This document shows, piece by piece, positions 54,243 through 61,304 of a stretch of DNA of 64,000 nt (its first letter is position 1; the number at the start of each line of letters is the position of its first letter). Source of the DNA: an uncultured Caulobacter sp. (lineage in GTDB: Bacteria > Pseudomonadota > Alphaproteobacteria > Caulobacterales > Caulobacteraceae); NCBI RefSeq assembly GCF_947036865.1, contig NZ_CAMQSF010000017.1:1-64000 (forward strand), in the 5' to 3' direction. Under the pieces are notes generated by a model, which worked only from the letters and a program-made list of their open reading frames with translations, ran no database searches and was not told the DNA's origin. The translations under genes and the position numbers were made by a program.

Positions 54243-54956
54243 ATGCCGTCGATGGACGCCAATATCGCCTCCCCCGCCGCCCTGATCGGCGAGCCGACCC
54301 GCGCCGCCATGCTGCAGGCGCTGATGGACGGCCGCGCCCAGCCGGCCAGCGCCCTGGCCTGGGCCGCCGGCGTCACCGCCCAGGCCGCCAGCAACCACCT
54401 GGCCAGGCTGGTCGACGGCGGACTGCTGGCCGTCGAGCGCGAGGGGCGTCACCGCTATTATCGCCTGGCCTCGTCCGAGGTGGCGCACGCGCTGGAGGCG
54501 CTGGCGGTGCTGGCCGCCCCCGTCCGCTCCCTGGCGGTTCCCCGCTCGCCCAAGGCCCGCGCCTTGCGCGACGCCCGCTGCTGCTACGGACATCTGGCCG
54601 GACGGCTGGGCGTGAGGGTCTGCGAGGCCCTGGTCGCCCGCGACCTGATCCGCCCGGAACAGGACAAGCGCTACGCGGTCACGCCCGAAGGCCGCGACTG
54701 GTTCGAGGCGCTGGGCGTCGGGCTCGACGGGCTGCGGTCGCCGCGCGGCGTCGCGCGCCAGTGCCTGGACTGGACCGAGCGCCGCCATCACCTGGCCGGT
54801 CCTCTAGGCGTGGCGCTGTTGAACGCGATGGTCGCGCGCGGCTGGCTGGCGCTGGAGCCCAAGGGCCGCGCCGCCCGCCTGACGCCCGACGGCGCCGCGG
54901 CGCTGCGGACCTTGCTGGACGTCGGTCTGGACGACCTCGACCAGGCGGCCGCGTAG
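54243..54956 (+). CDS. ArsR-family transcriptional regulator
   Basis: 237 residues from ATG 54243 (54252 is also possible; the track start is 54177). The winged helix is AALIGEPTRAAMLQALMDGRAQPASALAWAAGVTAQAASNHLARLVDGGLL (shown in parts), then REGRHRYYRLAS. The C-terminal half (DARCCYGHLAGRLGVRVCEALV) has a Cys pair and is shared by ArsR proteins that control a divergent MFS or DMT exporter. It likely represses the MFS gene. The 260 bases that follow hold only the Abi leader. Confidence 0.9.
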   Translation: MPSMDANIASPAALIGEPTRAAMLQALMDGRAQPASALAWAAGVTAQAASNHLARLVDGGLLAVEREGRHRYYRLASSEVAHALEALAVLAAPVRSLAVPRSPKARALRDARCCYGHLAGRLGVRVCEALVARDLIRPEQDKRYAVTPEGRDWFEALGVGLDGLRSPRGVARQCLDWTERRHHLAGPLGVALLNAMVARGWLALEPKGRAARLTPDGAAALRTLLDVGLDDLDQAAA

Positions 54957-55215
54957 AGACGGTCCATTTTAGGTGGATTCGGACGCAGGCATCGACGACG
55001 CGCGTCGCGCGCGGACTTCTTCGTTGAAAAGTCGCGCGATAACAACCTAGAGTAATTCCGAGAAGCGGGTGGCCGGTCGGTCGAATTCAGCGCGCGAGCG
55101 GGCGCCGGGCCTGAAGACGAATTACCCCGGCCGCATGCTGACGCAGAGGCGAAACCGGGGTGTCCGAGGGGAAAGATAGATGAAACCCCGCCGCCTTGCA
55201 AGAATGGGCTGAGCC

Positions 55216-55869
55216 ATGGCGCGGATCGACGACATGGAAACGGCGCTCTCGCTTGAGCGGTTCGGCCGCTATGTCGCCTGGGCCGGCGGGGATCGCGAGC
55301 GGGCCTTGGACCTCTACACGCTCAACACCCGAGTGTCCGAGGCGCTCTACATCGCGCTCCAGACCCTGGAAGTCAGTCTGCGTAATCGCATCCACACCGT
55401 GATGGCGGCCAAGCACGGCGAGCGCTGGTTCCAGGACGCCGACCTGATCAAAGCGCCGCTCCAGCGAGCCCAGGTCGCCGAGGCGATCCGCGACCTGGAA
55501 GCCGAGGGCAAGGACACAACGGCGGGCCGGGTCGTGGCGGCCCTCAGCTTCAGCTTCTGGACGGCGATGTTCAGTCCCGCCTACGAGGACCTCTGGCGTT
55601 CGACCTTGCGGTTCATCGCCGTCCGCGAGGGCAAGGGTTTGACGCGCAAGGACTTCTCGCGACCGCTCACTCAGATCCGGCTGCTGCGCAACCGGGTCGC
55701 CCATCACGAGCCGATCCTGCACTGGGATCTCCATCGGCATCACCGCCTGCTGCGCGAGCTGACGCTGTGGCTGTCGCCCCCGGCGTTCGCCTGGAGCCGG
55801 GCCTTGGACCGGTTCGAAGCGGTCTATCCGGCTGAAGGCGCGCTGCTGGCCCGCGACGCCCAGGACTGA
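55216..55869 (+). CDS. Abi-like (AbiD/AbiF, Abi_2) HEPN protein
   Basis: 217 residues. The pattern LERFGRYVAWAGGDRERALDLYTLNTRVSEALYIALQTLEVSLRNRIH and the conserved LLRNRVAHHEPIL match the Abi_2 family. The RNxxxH box (RNRVAH) is the HEPN ribonuclease-type motif. Family members give abortive phage infection. It is alone, with no antitoxin, methyltransferase or other defence gene adjacent, and its upstream region is locally richer in A and T (GATAACAACCTAGAGTAATTCC). Confidence 0.88.
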   Translation: MARIDDMETALSLERFGRYVAWAGGDRERALDLYTLNTRVSEALYIALQTLEVSLRNRIHTVMAAKHGERWFQDADLIKAPLQRAQVAEAIRDLEAEGKDTTAGRVVAALSFSFWTAMFSPAYEDLWRSTLRFIAVREGKGLTRKDFSRPLTQIRLLRNRVAHHEPILHWDLHRHHRLLRELTLWLSPPAFAWSRALDRFEAVYPAEGALLARDAQD

Positions 55870-55878
55870 GAGTCGCCG

Positions 55879-56934
55879 CTACGGCCGCAGCACCATCCCC
55901 ACATCCGCCGCCGTCCCGCCATCGACCTGTTCCAGATAGGCCGCGCGGATGGCGTCCGGCCCCTGCCCGTCCCGCACCTTCAGCCAGCGCGGCGCGTCGG
56001 CGGCGAAGGGGGTCCAGGCCGCGCCGTAGCGGGTTTCGAACTCGCCCGGCGCCCAGTCGGTCCGGCGCTTGGCGATGCGGTCGGGGGCGAAGAAGAAGGC
56101 GGGCTTGGGGCCGGGCAGCGCCGCCTGGACGCGCGGGACCTCCCAGTGGGTGCCGCCGACCAGGATCGAGGCCTTCAGGGCGTCGCCGAACCGGTGGTGC
56201 ACCGCGCCGAGCACGGCGCTGTCGCCGGCGAAGTCGACGAACACCGCGCCGCCGTCGATCGCCGCTCCGGCGATATCGTCGTAGAGCACCACCTCGTCAT
56301 AGAAGCCGAGGCCCTCGACGAACGCCTGGTTGCGCGGCGAGGTCAGGCCGACGACCTTCACCGCCCCGCGCCGCTTCAACAGGGCCGCCAGGGCGATCGC
56401 GGTCTTGGACGAGGCGCTGGACAGGATCACGCGGGCCGCGCCGTGGAAGCCGGCCTCGTCCAGCTGGTCGTCGATCAGGAACGAGGTGACGAACAGCGGC
56501 TGCAGCAGGGCGCGATAGGCCTCCGACGCGTCCTCGGCCCCGACCGACTGGTACTGGTTGTAGACCACCGGCAGCGGCAGGCGGTGCGGCGCGACGTCGG
56601 TGAAGCCGCCCTTGCTGGCCTTGGCCTCCACGGTCAGGTGGGTGGACATCGGCCAATAGCCGTAGAACCGCTGGCCGACGGCCAGGTCCGGATGGGCCGA
56701 GGCCTCGACCCGGGCATAGCCCCAGACCGGCACGCGGCCAAAGCCGTCTGGGGCCGGGAAGAAGTCCCAGTAGCGCATCGCCTCGCCGAACACGGCGTAG
56801 GTGATGTTGTTGGCGGTCAGGGCGAAGCTCTCGATCGCCAGGCGCGCCTGGCCGTCGGCCAGCGGCGGCGGCTCGACCTCGCGGATCTCCGTCCGGCGCA
56901 GATCGGTCTTGGCGACCAGCAGATCCCAGGCCAT
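55879..56934 (-). CDS. DUF2855 family protein
   Basis: 351 residues. WDLLVAKTDLRRTEIREVEPPPL, FALTANNITYAVFGEAMRYWDFFP and the Rossmann-like AARVILSSASSKTAIALAALLKRRG define DUF2855, an MDR-like dehydrogenase relative with no established substrate. It is divergent from the EamA exporter, with the palindrome shared with the MocR locus in between. An enzyme and exporter pair is thus a plausible unit. Confidence 0.93.
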   Translation of the reverse strand: MAWDLLVAKTDLRRTEIREVEPPPLADGQARLAIESFALTANNITYAVFGEAMRYWDFFPAPDGFGRVPVWGYARVEASAHPDLAVGQRFYGYWPMSTHLTVEAKASKGGFTDVAPHRLPLPVVYNQYQSVGAEDASEAYRALLQPLFVTSFLIDDQLDEAGFHGAARVILSSASSKTAIALAALLKRRGAVKVVGLTSPRNQAFVEGLGFYDEVVLYDDIAGAAIDGGAVFVDFAGDSAVLGAVHHRFGDALKASILVGGTHWEVPRVQAALPGPKPAFFFAPDRIAKRRTDWAPGEFETRYGAAWTPFAADAPRWLKVRDGQGPDAIRAAYLEQVDGGTAADVGMVLRP

Positions 56935-57012
56935 GGCGTCTTCTCCCCGTGAGCCGCCAAGCTAGGCGGCGGGCGCGATGCCGTCAAACAAGCGTTCGAG
57001 GCGCGCCCGGCG

Positions 57013-57031
57013 CATTGTCATCGGGACAATG
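57013..57031. promoter_or_regulatory. Palindromic operator between DUF2855 and EamA genes
   Basis: CATTGTC-ATCGG-GACAATG, 7-bp arms and a 5-base centre. The core ATTGTC-ATC-NN-GACAAT is the same as the 8691-8711 operator. It lies 65 bases before the EamA start and 78 before the DUF2855 start. Confidence 0.75.
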
Positions 57032-57096
57032 TTTCGATTGCGGCGCGGCCAGCCAGGGGGCAAGCCGGACCGTGATCCCGGACGAACGGAGCGGTC

Positions 57097-57996
57097 ATGA
57101 CCCACGCGCCCCTGCCTCTGCGCCACCTGCTGCTGGCCCTGGCCGTGGTGGCCGTCTGGGGGACGAACTTCGTCGTCATCCGGATCGGCCTCAACCACCT
57201 GCCGCCGCTGCTGTTCGCCACCCTGCGCTTCACGCTGGTGCTGCTGCCGATGGCGTTCTTCGTCAAGCGGCCGGCCGTTCCGTGGAAGAACCTCGCCGCC
57301 TATGGCGTGCTGATCGGGGCCGGGCAGTTTGGCCTGCTGTTCGTGGCCATGAAGGGCCACATCTCGCCGGGCCTGGCGTCACTGGTGGTGCAGACCCAGG
57401 TGTTCTTCACCATCGGCATGGCCATGGCGATCAGCAAGGAGCAGGTGCGCGGCTTCCAGATCGTGGCCCTGCTGCTGGCCGCCTCGGGCATCCTGCTGAT
57501 CGCCGCGCACGGCGGCGGCTCGGCCACGCCGCTGGGCGTCTTGCTGGTGCTGCTGGCGGCCGCCAGTTGGTCGGGCGGCAACATCGTCGCGCGCCAAGCC
57601 GGGCCGGTGAACATGCTGGGCTATGTGGTCTGGGCGAGCCTGTTCTCGATCCCGCCGCTTTTCGCCATGTCGCTGTGGCTGGAGGGCTGGCCGGCCATCG
57701 TCAAGGGCGTGACGGGCGCGGACGCGGCGACCTGGGCCGCCGTCGCCTGGCAGGCGGTGGGCAACACGATGTTCGGCTACGCCGCCTGGGGCTGGCTGCT
57801 GGCCCGCCATCCGGCCGCGACGATCACGCCGATGGCCCTCCTGGTGCCCGTCTTCGGCATGGGCGCCTCGGCCCTTTTGCTGCACGAGGGCCTGCCGGCC
57901 TGGAAGCTGATCGCCGCGGCGCTGGTGCTGACGGGCTTGGCGGTGAATATCCTTTGGCCGAAGGTGCGGGCGAGAGTGGCGGCGGCGGCGGCTTGA
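57097..57996 (+). CDS. EamA-family transporter
   Basis: 299 residues with ten membrane segments in two EamA halves: VVAVWGTNFVVIRIGLNHLPPLLFATLR and the C-terminal WGWLLARHPAATITPMALLVPVFGMGASALLL, like E. coli YdeD/EamA, an exporter of cysteine-related metabolites. It stands behind the palindrome shared with the MocR-LysE locus and is divergent from DUF2855. Confidence 0.93.
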   Translation: MTHAPLPLRHLLLALAVVAVWGTNFVVIRIGLNHLPPLLFATLRFTLVLLPMAFFVKRPAVPWKNLAAYGVLIGAGQFGLLFVAMKGHISPGLASLVVQTQVFFTIGMAMAISKEQVRGFQIVALLLAASGILLIAAHGGGSATPLGVLLVLLAAASWSGGNIVARQAGPVNMLGYVVWASLFSIPPLFAMSLWLEGWPAIVKGVTGADAATWAAVAWQAVGNTMFGYAAWGWLLARHPAATITPMALLVPVFGMGASALLLHEGLPAWKLIAAALVLTGLAVNILWPKVRARVAAAAA

Positions 57997-58010
57997 GGTC
58001 CAAAATCCCG

Positions 58011-58120
58011 TGTCATCCCGGAAGCCTCGCAGAGGCTATCCGGGACCCAGGGGGTGAAAGAGCGCTGTGCTTGCGGCCCCTGGGTCCCGGCTCTCCGCTA
58101 CGCTCCGGCCGGGATGACAC
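58011..58120. repeat. Palindromic intergenic element, family A copy 2
   Basis: TGTCATCCCGGAAGCCTCGC... to ...CCGGGATGACA, arms perfect at the ends. Nearly identical to 45801-45905 over about 40 bases at each end, with a different middle (GTGAAAGAGCGCTGTGC). Confidence 0.92.
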
Positions 58121-58183
58121 AGTTTGATTTGACCTCCCTCGGGGAAAGAAGCCGACCCTCCCGCAAAACACGGGAGAGCCGCC

Positions 58184-59335
58184 ATGCCGACGCCGTTCGA
58201 GGTCAACTGGAGCCGCGAGGCCATCGACAAGGTGCTGGCCCAGGTTCGCGCCTACGACTTCCCCCCCGCGCCAGAAACCGGACAAGCGGGCGGCGGCTGG
58301 GCCTATGGCTGCGACGCCGACTTCCTCCGCGAGATCCGCGCCTACTGGACGGACGGCTTCGACATCGCCGCCGCCCAGGCCAACCTGAACCGCTTCCCGC
58401 AGTTCACCGCGACGATCGAGGATCTCGACATCCATTTCGTCCACGTGGTCGGCGAGGCGGGCGGGCGGCGGCCCCTGCTGATCAGCCACGGCTGGCCGGG
58501 CAGCCACTTCGAGTTCTGGGACGCCATCGAGCCCCTGGCCTTCCCGTCGCGCCACGGCGGCGATCCGGCCGACGCCTTCGACCTCGTCATCCCGTCGCTG
58601 CCGGGCTTCGGCTTCTCGGGCAAGCCGAAGCGCCCGCTGGGCCAGCGGGCCACGGCGCGCCTGTTCGACACGCTGATGACCCGCGAGCTCGGCTATTCGA
58701 GCTATCTGGCCCAAGGCGGCGACTGGGGCGGGCTCGTGACCTCGTGGCTGGGCCTCGACCAGGCCGCCCACGTCAAGGCCATCCACCTGAACATGATCGG
58801 CCTGCGCCCCGCCGGCCCGCCGACCACGCCCGAGGAGATCGCCTGGATCACCGGCTTCGGCGCCCAGATGGATCTCTGGGGGGCCTATTTCCGCCTGCAG
58901 GCCAGCAAGCCGCAGTCGGTCGCCTGGCTGGGCGCCAGCAACCCGGTCGGCCAGGCCGCCTGGATCCTGGAGCGCTTCCATGACTGGGCCGACTTGTCCG
59001 AGAAGCCCTTCGAGCGGGTGTTCAGTCGCGACCAGTTGCTGACCAACGTGATGATCTACGTGATGACGGGGTCCTTCACGACCGGCGCCTGGTACTATCG
59101 CGCCATGCTGGAGGAAGGCGGCCCGGTGCTGGCCGAGGGCCAGCGCTGCGAGACCCCGACCGCCTTCGCCAACTTCCCGGGCGAGAGCATCTACAAGCCC
59201 CCGCCCCGCTCGTGGGCCGACCGCGCGTACAACATCACCCGCTGGAGCGAGATGCCGCGCGGCGGCCACTTCGCGGCGATGGAGGAGCCGGGGCTGTTCG
59301 TCGAGGACGTGAGGGCCTGGGCTAGAGAACTCTAA
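58184..59335 (+). CDS. Epoxide hydrolase (EHN-type alpha/beta hydrolase)
   Basis: 383 residues. The EHN N-terminal domain (FEVNWSREAIDKVLAQVRAYDFP, FTATIEDLDIHFVHV) precedes the hydrolase: oxyanion HGWPGSHFEFW, nucleophile Asp in GGDWGGLVTSWLG, Tyr region and C-terminal His in PRGGHFAAMEEP. It probably opens epoxides, a microsomal-type enzyme. It lies after a palindromic element, with no partner gene. Confidence 0.92.
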   Translation: MPTPFEVNWSREAIDKVLAQVRAYDFPPAPETGQAGGGWAYGCDADFLREIRAYWTDGFDIAAAQANLNRFPQFTATIEDLDIHFVHVVGEAGGRRPLLISHGWPGSHFEFWDAIEPLAFPSRHGGDPADAFDLVIPSLPGFGFSGKPKRPLGQRATARLFDTLMTRELGYSSYLAQGGDWGGLVTSWLGLDQAAHVKAIHLNMIGLRPAGPPTTPEEIAWITGFGAQMDLWGAYFRLQASKPQSVAWLGASNPVGQAAWILERFHDWADLSEKPFERVFSRDQLLTNVMIYVMTGSFTTGAWYYRAMLEEGGPVLAEGQRCETPTAFANFPGESIYKPPPRSWADRAYNITRWSEMPRGGHFAAMEEPGLFVEDVRAWAREL

Positions 59336-59341
59336 AGCGCG

Positions 59342-59464
59342 CCCCCTTCCCCCTTGATGGGGGAAGGGTCGGGGATGGGGGTGAACCACTGAGGTCGGTC
59401 TGAGCACGGCTTCAAACGCCGCATCACCCCCACCCCTGCCCCTCCCCCATCGAGGGGGAGGGGA
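59342..59464. repeat. Palindromic intergenic element, family D copy
   Basis: CCCCCTTCCCCCTTGATGGGGGAAGGG and CCCCTGCCCCTCCCCCATCGAGGGGGAGGGG pair, with GGGATGGGGGTGA / TCACCCCCACCCC inside. It lies between the epoxide hydrolase and aldolase genes. Confidence 0.85.
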
Positions 59465-59529
59465 TATGGACGGAGGCGCCTTGGCGTGGCATCGGATCGG
59501 CCCTCCGAAAGCTTGCCCGTCGAGGACCC

Positions 59530-60549
59530 ATGGCCCGCTACGATTTCGCCTCCGACAATGTCGCCGGCGCCATGCCGGAAGTCATGGAGGCCCTGGTCGC
59601 CGCCAACGCCGGCGTCGCCTCGGGTTACGGGACCGACCATGTCAGCAAGGCCGCCGCCGACCGGATCCGCGCCCTGCTGGACGCCGACGCCGAGGTGCGG
59701 TTCACCGCCTCGGGCACGGCCGCCAACGCCTTCGCCCTCACCTTGCTGGCCCAACCGCACGAAGCGGTGCTGGCGCACGAGCACGCCCATATCTGCACCG
59801 ACGAGACCGGCGCGCCGGGGTTCTTTGGCCAGGGCGTCGGCCTGATCGGCCTGCCCGGCGCCTCGGGCCGGATCGACCTGCCCGGACTGGAGGCCGCCTT
59901 GGCTCGCCCCGAGGTGTCGTACAACCAGCCCGCCGCGGCCCTGTCCCTGACCACCGCCACCGAGTACGGCACGGTCTATACGGAAGCGCATCTCCGGTCG
60001 CTGATCGCCCCGGTCAAGGCCAAGGGCTACGGCGTCCACCTGGACGGCGCGCGGCTGGCCAACGCGGTCGCGGCCGGCTTCGACCTGAAGAGCGTCGCGA
60101 AGCTGGGCGTCGACGTCCTCGTCATCGGCGGGACCAAGGCCGGCTCCACCCCCACCGAGGCCGTGGTGTTCCTGAACCCGGACCACGCCCGCCGCCTCGA
60201 CGCCCGGCTCAAGCACGCCGGCCAGCTGGTCAGCAAGGGCCGGTTCCTGGCCGCGCCGTGGCTGGGTCTGCTGGGCGAGGACGGTGGGACGGGGCCCTGG
60301 GCCGCCCGCGCCGCCCACGCCAACGCCATGGCGCGCAAGCTGGCCGCGCTGATGCCCTTCCCGATCCGCCATCCGGTCGAGGCCAACGGGCTGTTCGTCG
60401 AGATGGACGAGCCCGCCCTGGAACGCCTGCGCGGCGAGGGCTGGTTCGTCTACCGGTTCCTGGACGGGACGGTGCGCTTCATGTGCTCCTGGGCCACGAC
60501 GCCGGAGATGGTCGAGGACCTGGGTGCGGCCTTGAGGCGAATCGCCTAA
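59530..60549 (+). CDS. Low-specificity threonine aldolase-like PLP enzyme
   Basis: 339 residues. FASDNVAGAMPEVMEALVAANAG, the PLP Lys in VLVIGGTKAGSTPTEAVVFL, and HLDGARLANAVAAG match the LtaE family, which splits L-threonine or allo-threonine to glycine and acetaldehyde. Length is close to usual. The stop is followed by a CCCAA-ACGC-TTGGG-TTTTT hairpin (60605-60624), a weak terminator candidate. Confidence 0.9.
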   Translation: MARYDFASDNVAGAMPEVMEALVAANAGVASGYGTDHVSKAAADRIRALLDADAEVRFTASGTAANAFALTLLAQPHEAVLAHEHAHICTDETGAPGFFGQGVGLIGLPGASGRIDLPGLEAALARPEVSYNQPAAALSLTTATEYGTVYTEAHLRSLIAPVKAKGYGVHLDGARLANAVAAGFDLKSVAKLGVDVLVIGGTKAGSTPTEAVVFLNPDHARRLDARLKHAGQLVSKGRFLAAPWLGLLGEDGGTGPWAARAAHANAMARKLAALMPFPIRHPVEANGLFVEMDEPALERLRGEGWFVYRFLDGTVRFMCSWATTPEMVEDLGAALRRIA

Positions 60550-60636
60550 ATTAACAACCTTAACGGGCTTTCTTCGCGCTTGCGGGCCGAAAATGGCCTA
60601 CCATTCCCAAACGCTTGGGTTTTTGGTAGTCTCGGC

Positions 60637-60903
60637 ATGGTCACGCTCTTGCGCCACGGTAAGGTCCGGGTCGTCATCTATTCGGAAGACCACCGTCCTA
60701 GCCATGTGCACGTCGTGGGCGTCGAGCAAGCCGCTGTCCTGCTGCTCGACTGCCAGGACGCGCCCCTTCCGCACGGACCCGTGACCCTTCGAGAGAACCA
60801 CGGCTTCCTGGCGCGGGAGCTGCGGCCCATCATCGAGCAGGTCGAGGCGAACCTCGAAATGCTCTGCGCCGAATGGAAACGCGTGCATGGCGATTACCGA
60901 TGA
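60637..60903 (+). CDS. DUF4160 family protein (toxin-like module)
   Basis: 88 residues from ATG 60637. VTLLRHGKVRVVIYSEDHRPSHVHVVGVEQAAVLLLD is DUF4160, followed by a charged helix (FLARELRPIIEQVEANLEMLCAEW). DUF4160 genes pair with DUF2442 genes, as here with a 17-base overlap, and the pairs are suspected toxin-antitoxin systems. Biochemical function is not known. Confidence 0.9.
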   Translation: MVTLLRHGKVRVVIYSEDHRPSHVHVVGVEQAAVLLLDCQDAPLPHGPVTLRENHGFLARELRPIIEQVEANLEMLCAEWKRVHGDYR

Positions 60904-61297
60904 GGAGATCGAAGCGGCGACGGCGCGAGGTGAAGCGCTGATCGCCACGCGGCCTCGGGCGGTGTCGGCGCGCTATGACGCTGTTCGAGATCTCGTCGAG
61001 ATCGCCTTCGGGAATGGGGCGTTCTTCAGCTTCCCGCCGAGCTTGACCCAGGCCCTCGCGGAGGCCGCGCCCCAGCAGCTGGCGGATATCGAGGTCGTCG
61101 GCGCGGGCATGGGCCTGTACTTCCCGGGCTGCGACGCCGATCTGTATATTCCTGCTTTGGTGGACGGCGTGTTCGGCTCCAAGGCGTGGATGGCGTCGCG
61201 ACTGGGTCAGGAAGGCGGACGCGTTCGGAGCGAACGCAAGGCCGCCGCCGCCCGCGCCAATGGCAAATTGGGCGGCAGGCCTCGAAAAGCCAGTTAA
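60887..61297 (+). CDS. DUF2442 family protein (antitoxin-like partner)
   Basis: 136 residues. ARYDAVRDLVEIAFGNGAFFSFPPSLTQAL and ADIEVVGAGMGLYFPGCDADLYIPALVDGVFGS match DUF2442; the C-terminal tail ARANGKLGGRPRKAS is basic and could bind nucleic acid. It overlaps the DUF4160 gene by 17 bases. The end of the gene is 8 bases from the stop of the convergent GGDEF-EAL gene. Confidence 0.9.
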   Translation: MAITDEEIEAATARGEALIATRPRAVSARYDAVRDLVEIAFGNGAFFSFPPSLTQALAEAAPQQLADIEVVGAGMGLYFPGCDADLYIPALVDGVFGSKAWMASRLGQEGGRVRSERKAAAARANGKLGGRPRKAS

Positions 61298-61304
61298 ACA
61301 GGCT

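Noticed and set aside
60549-60570. Second CtrA box (TTAACAACCTTAA)
   Set aside because: Spacing is 5, not 7.
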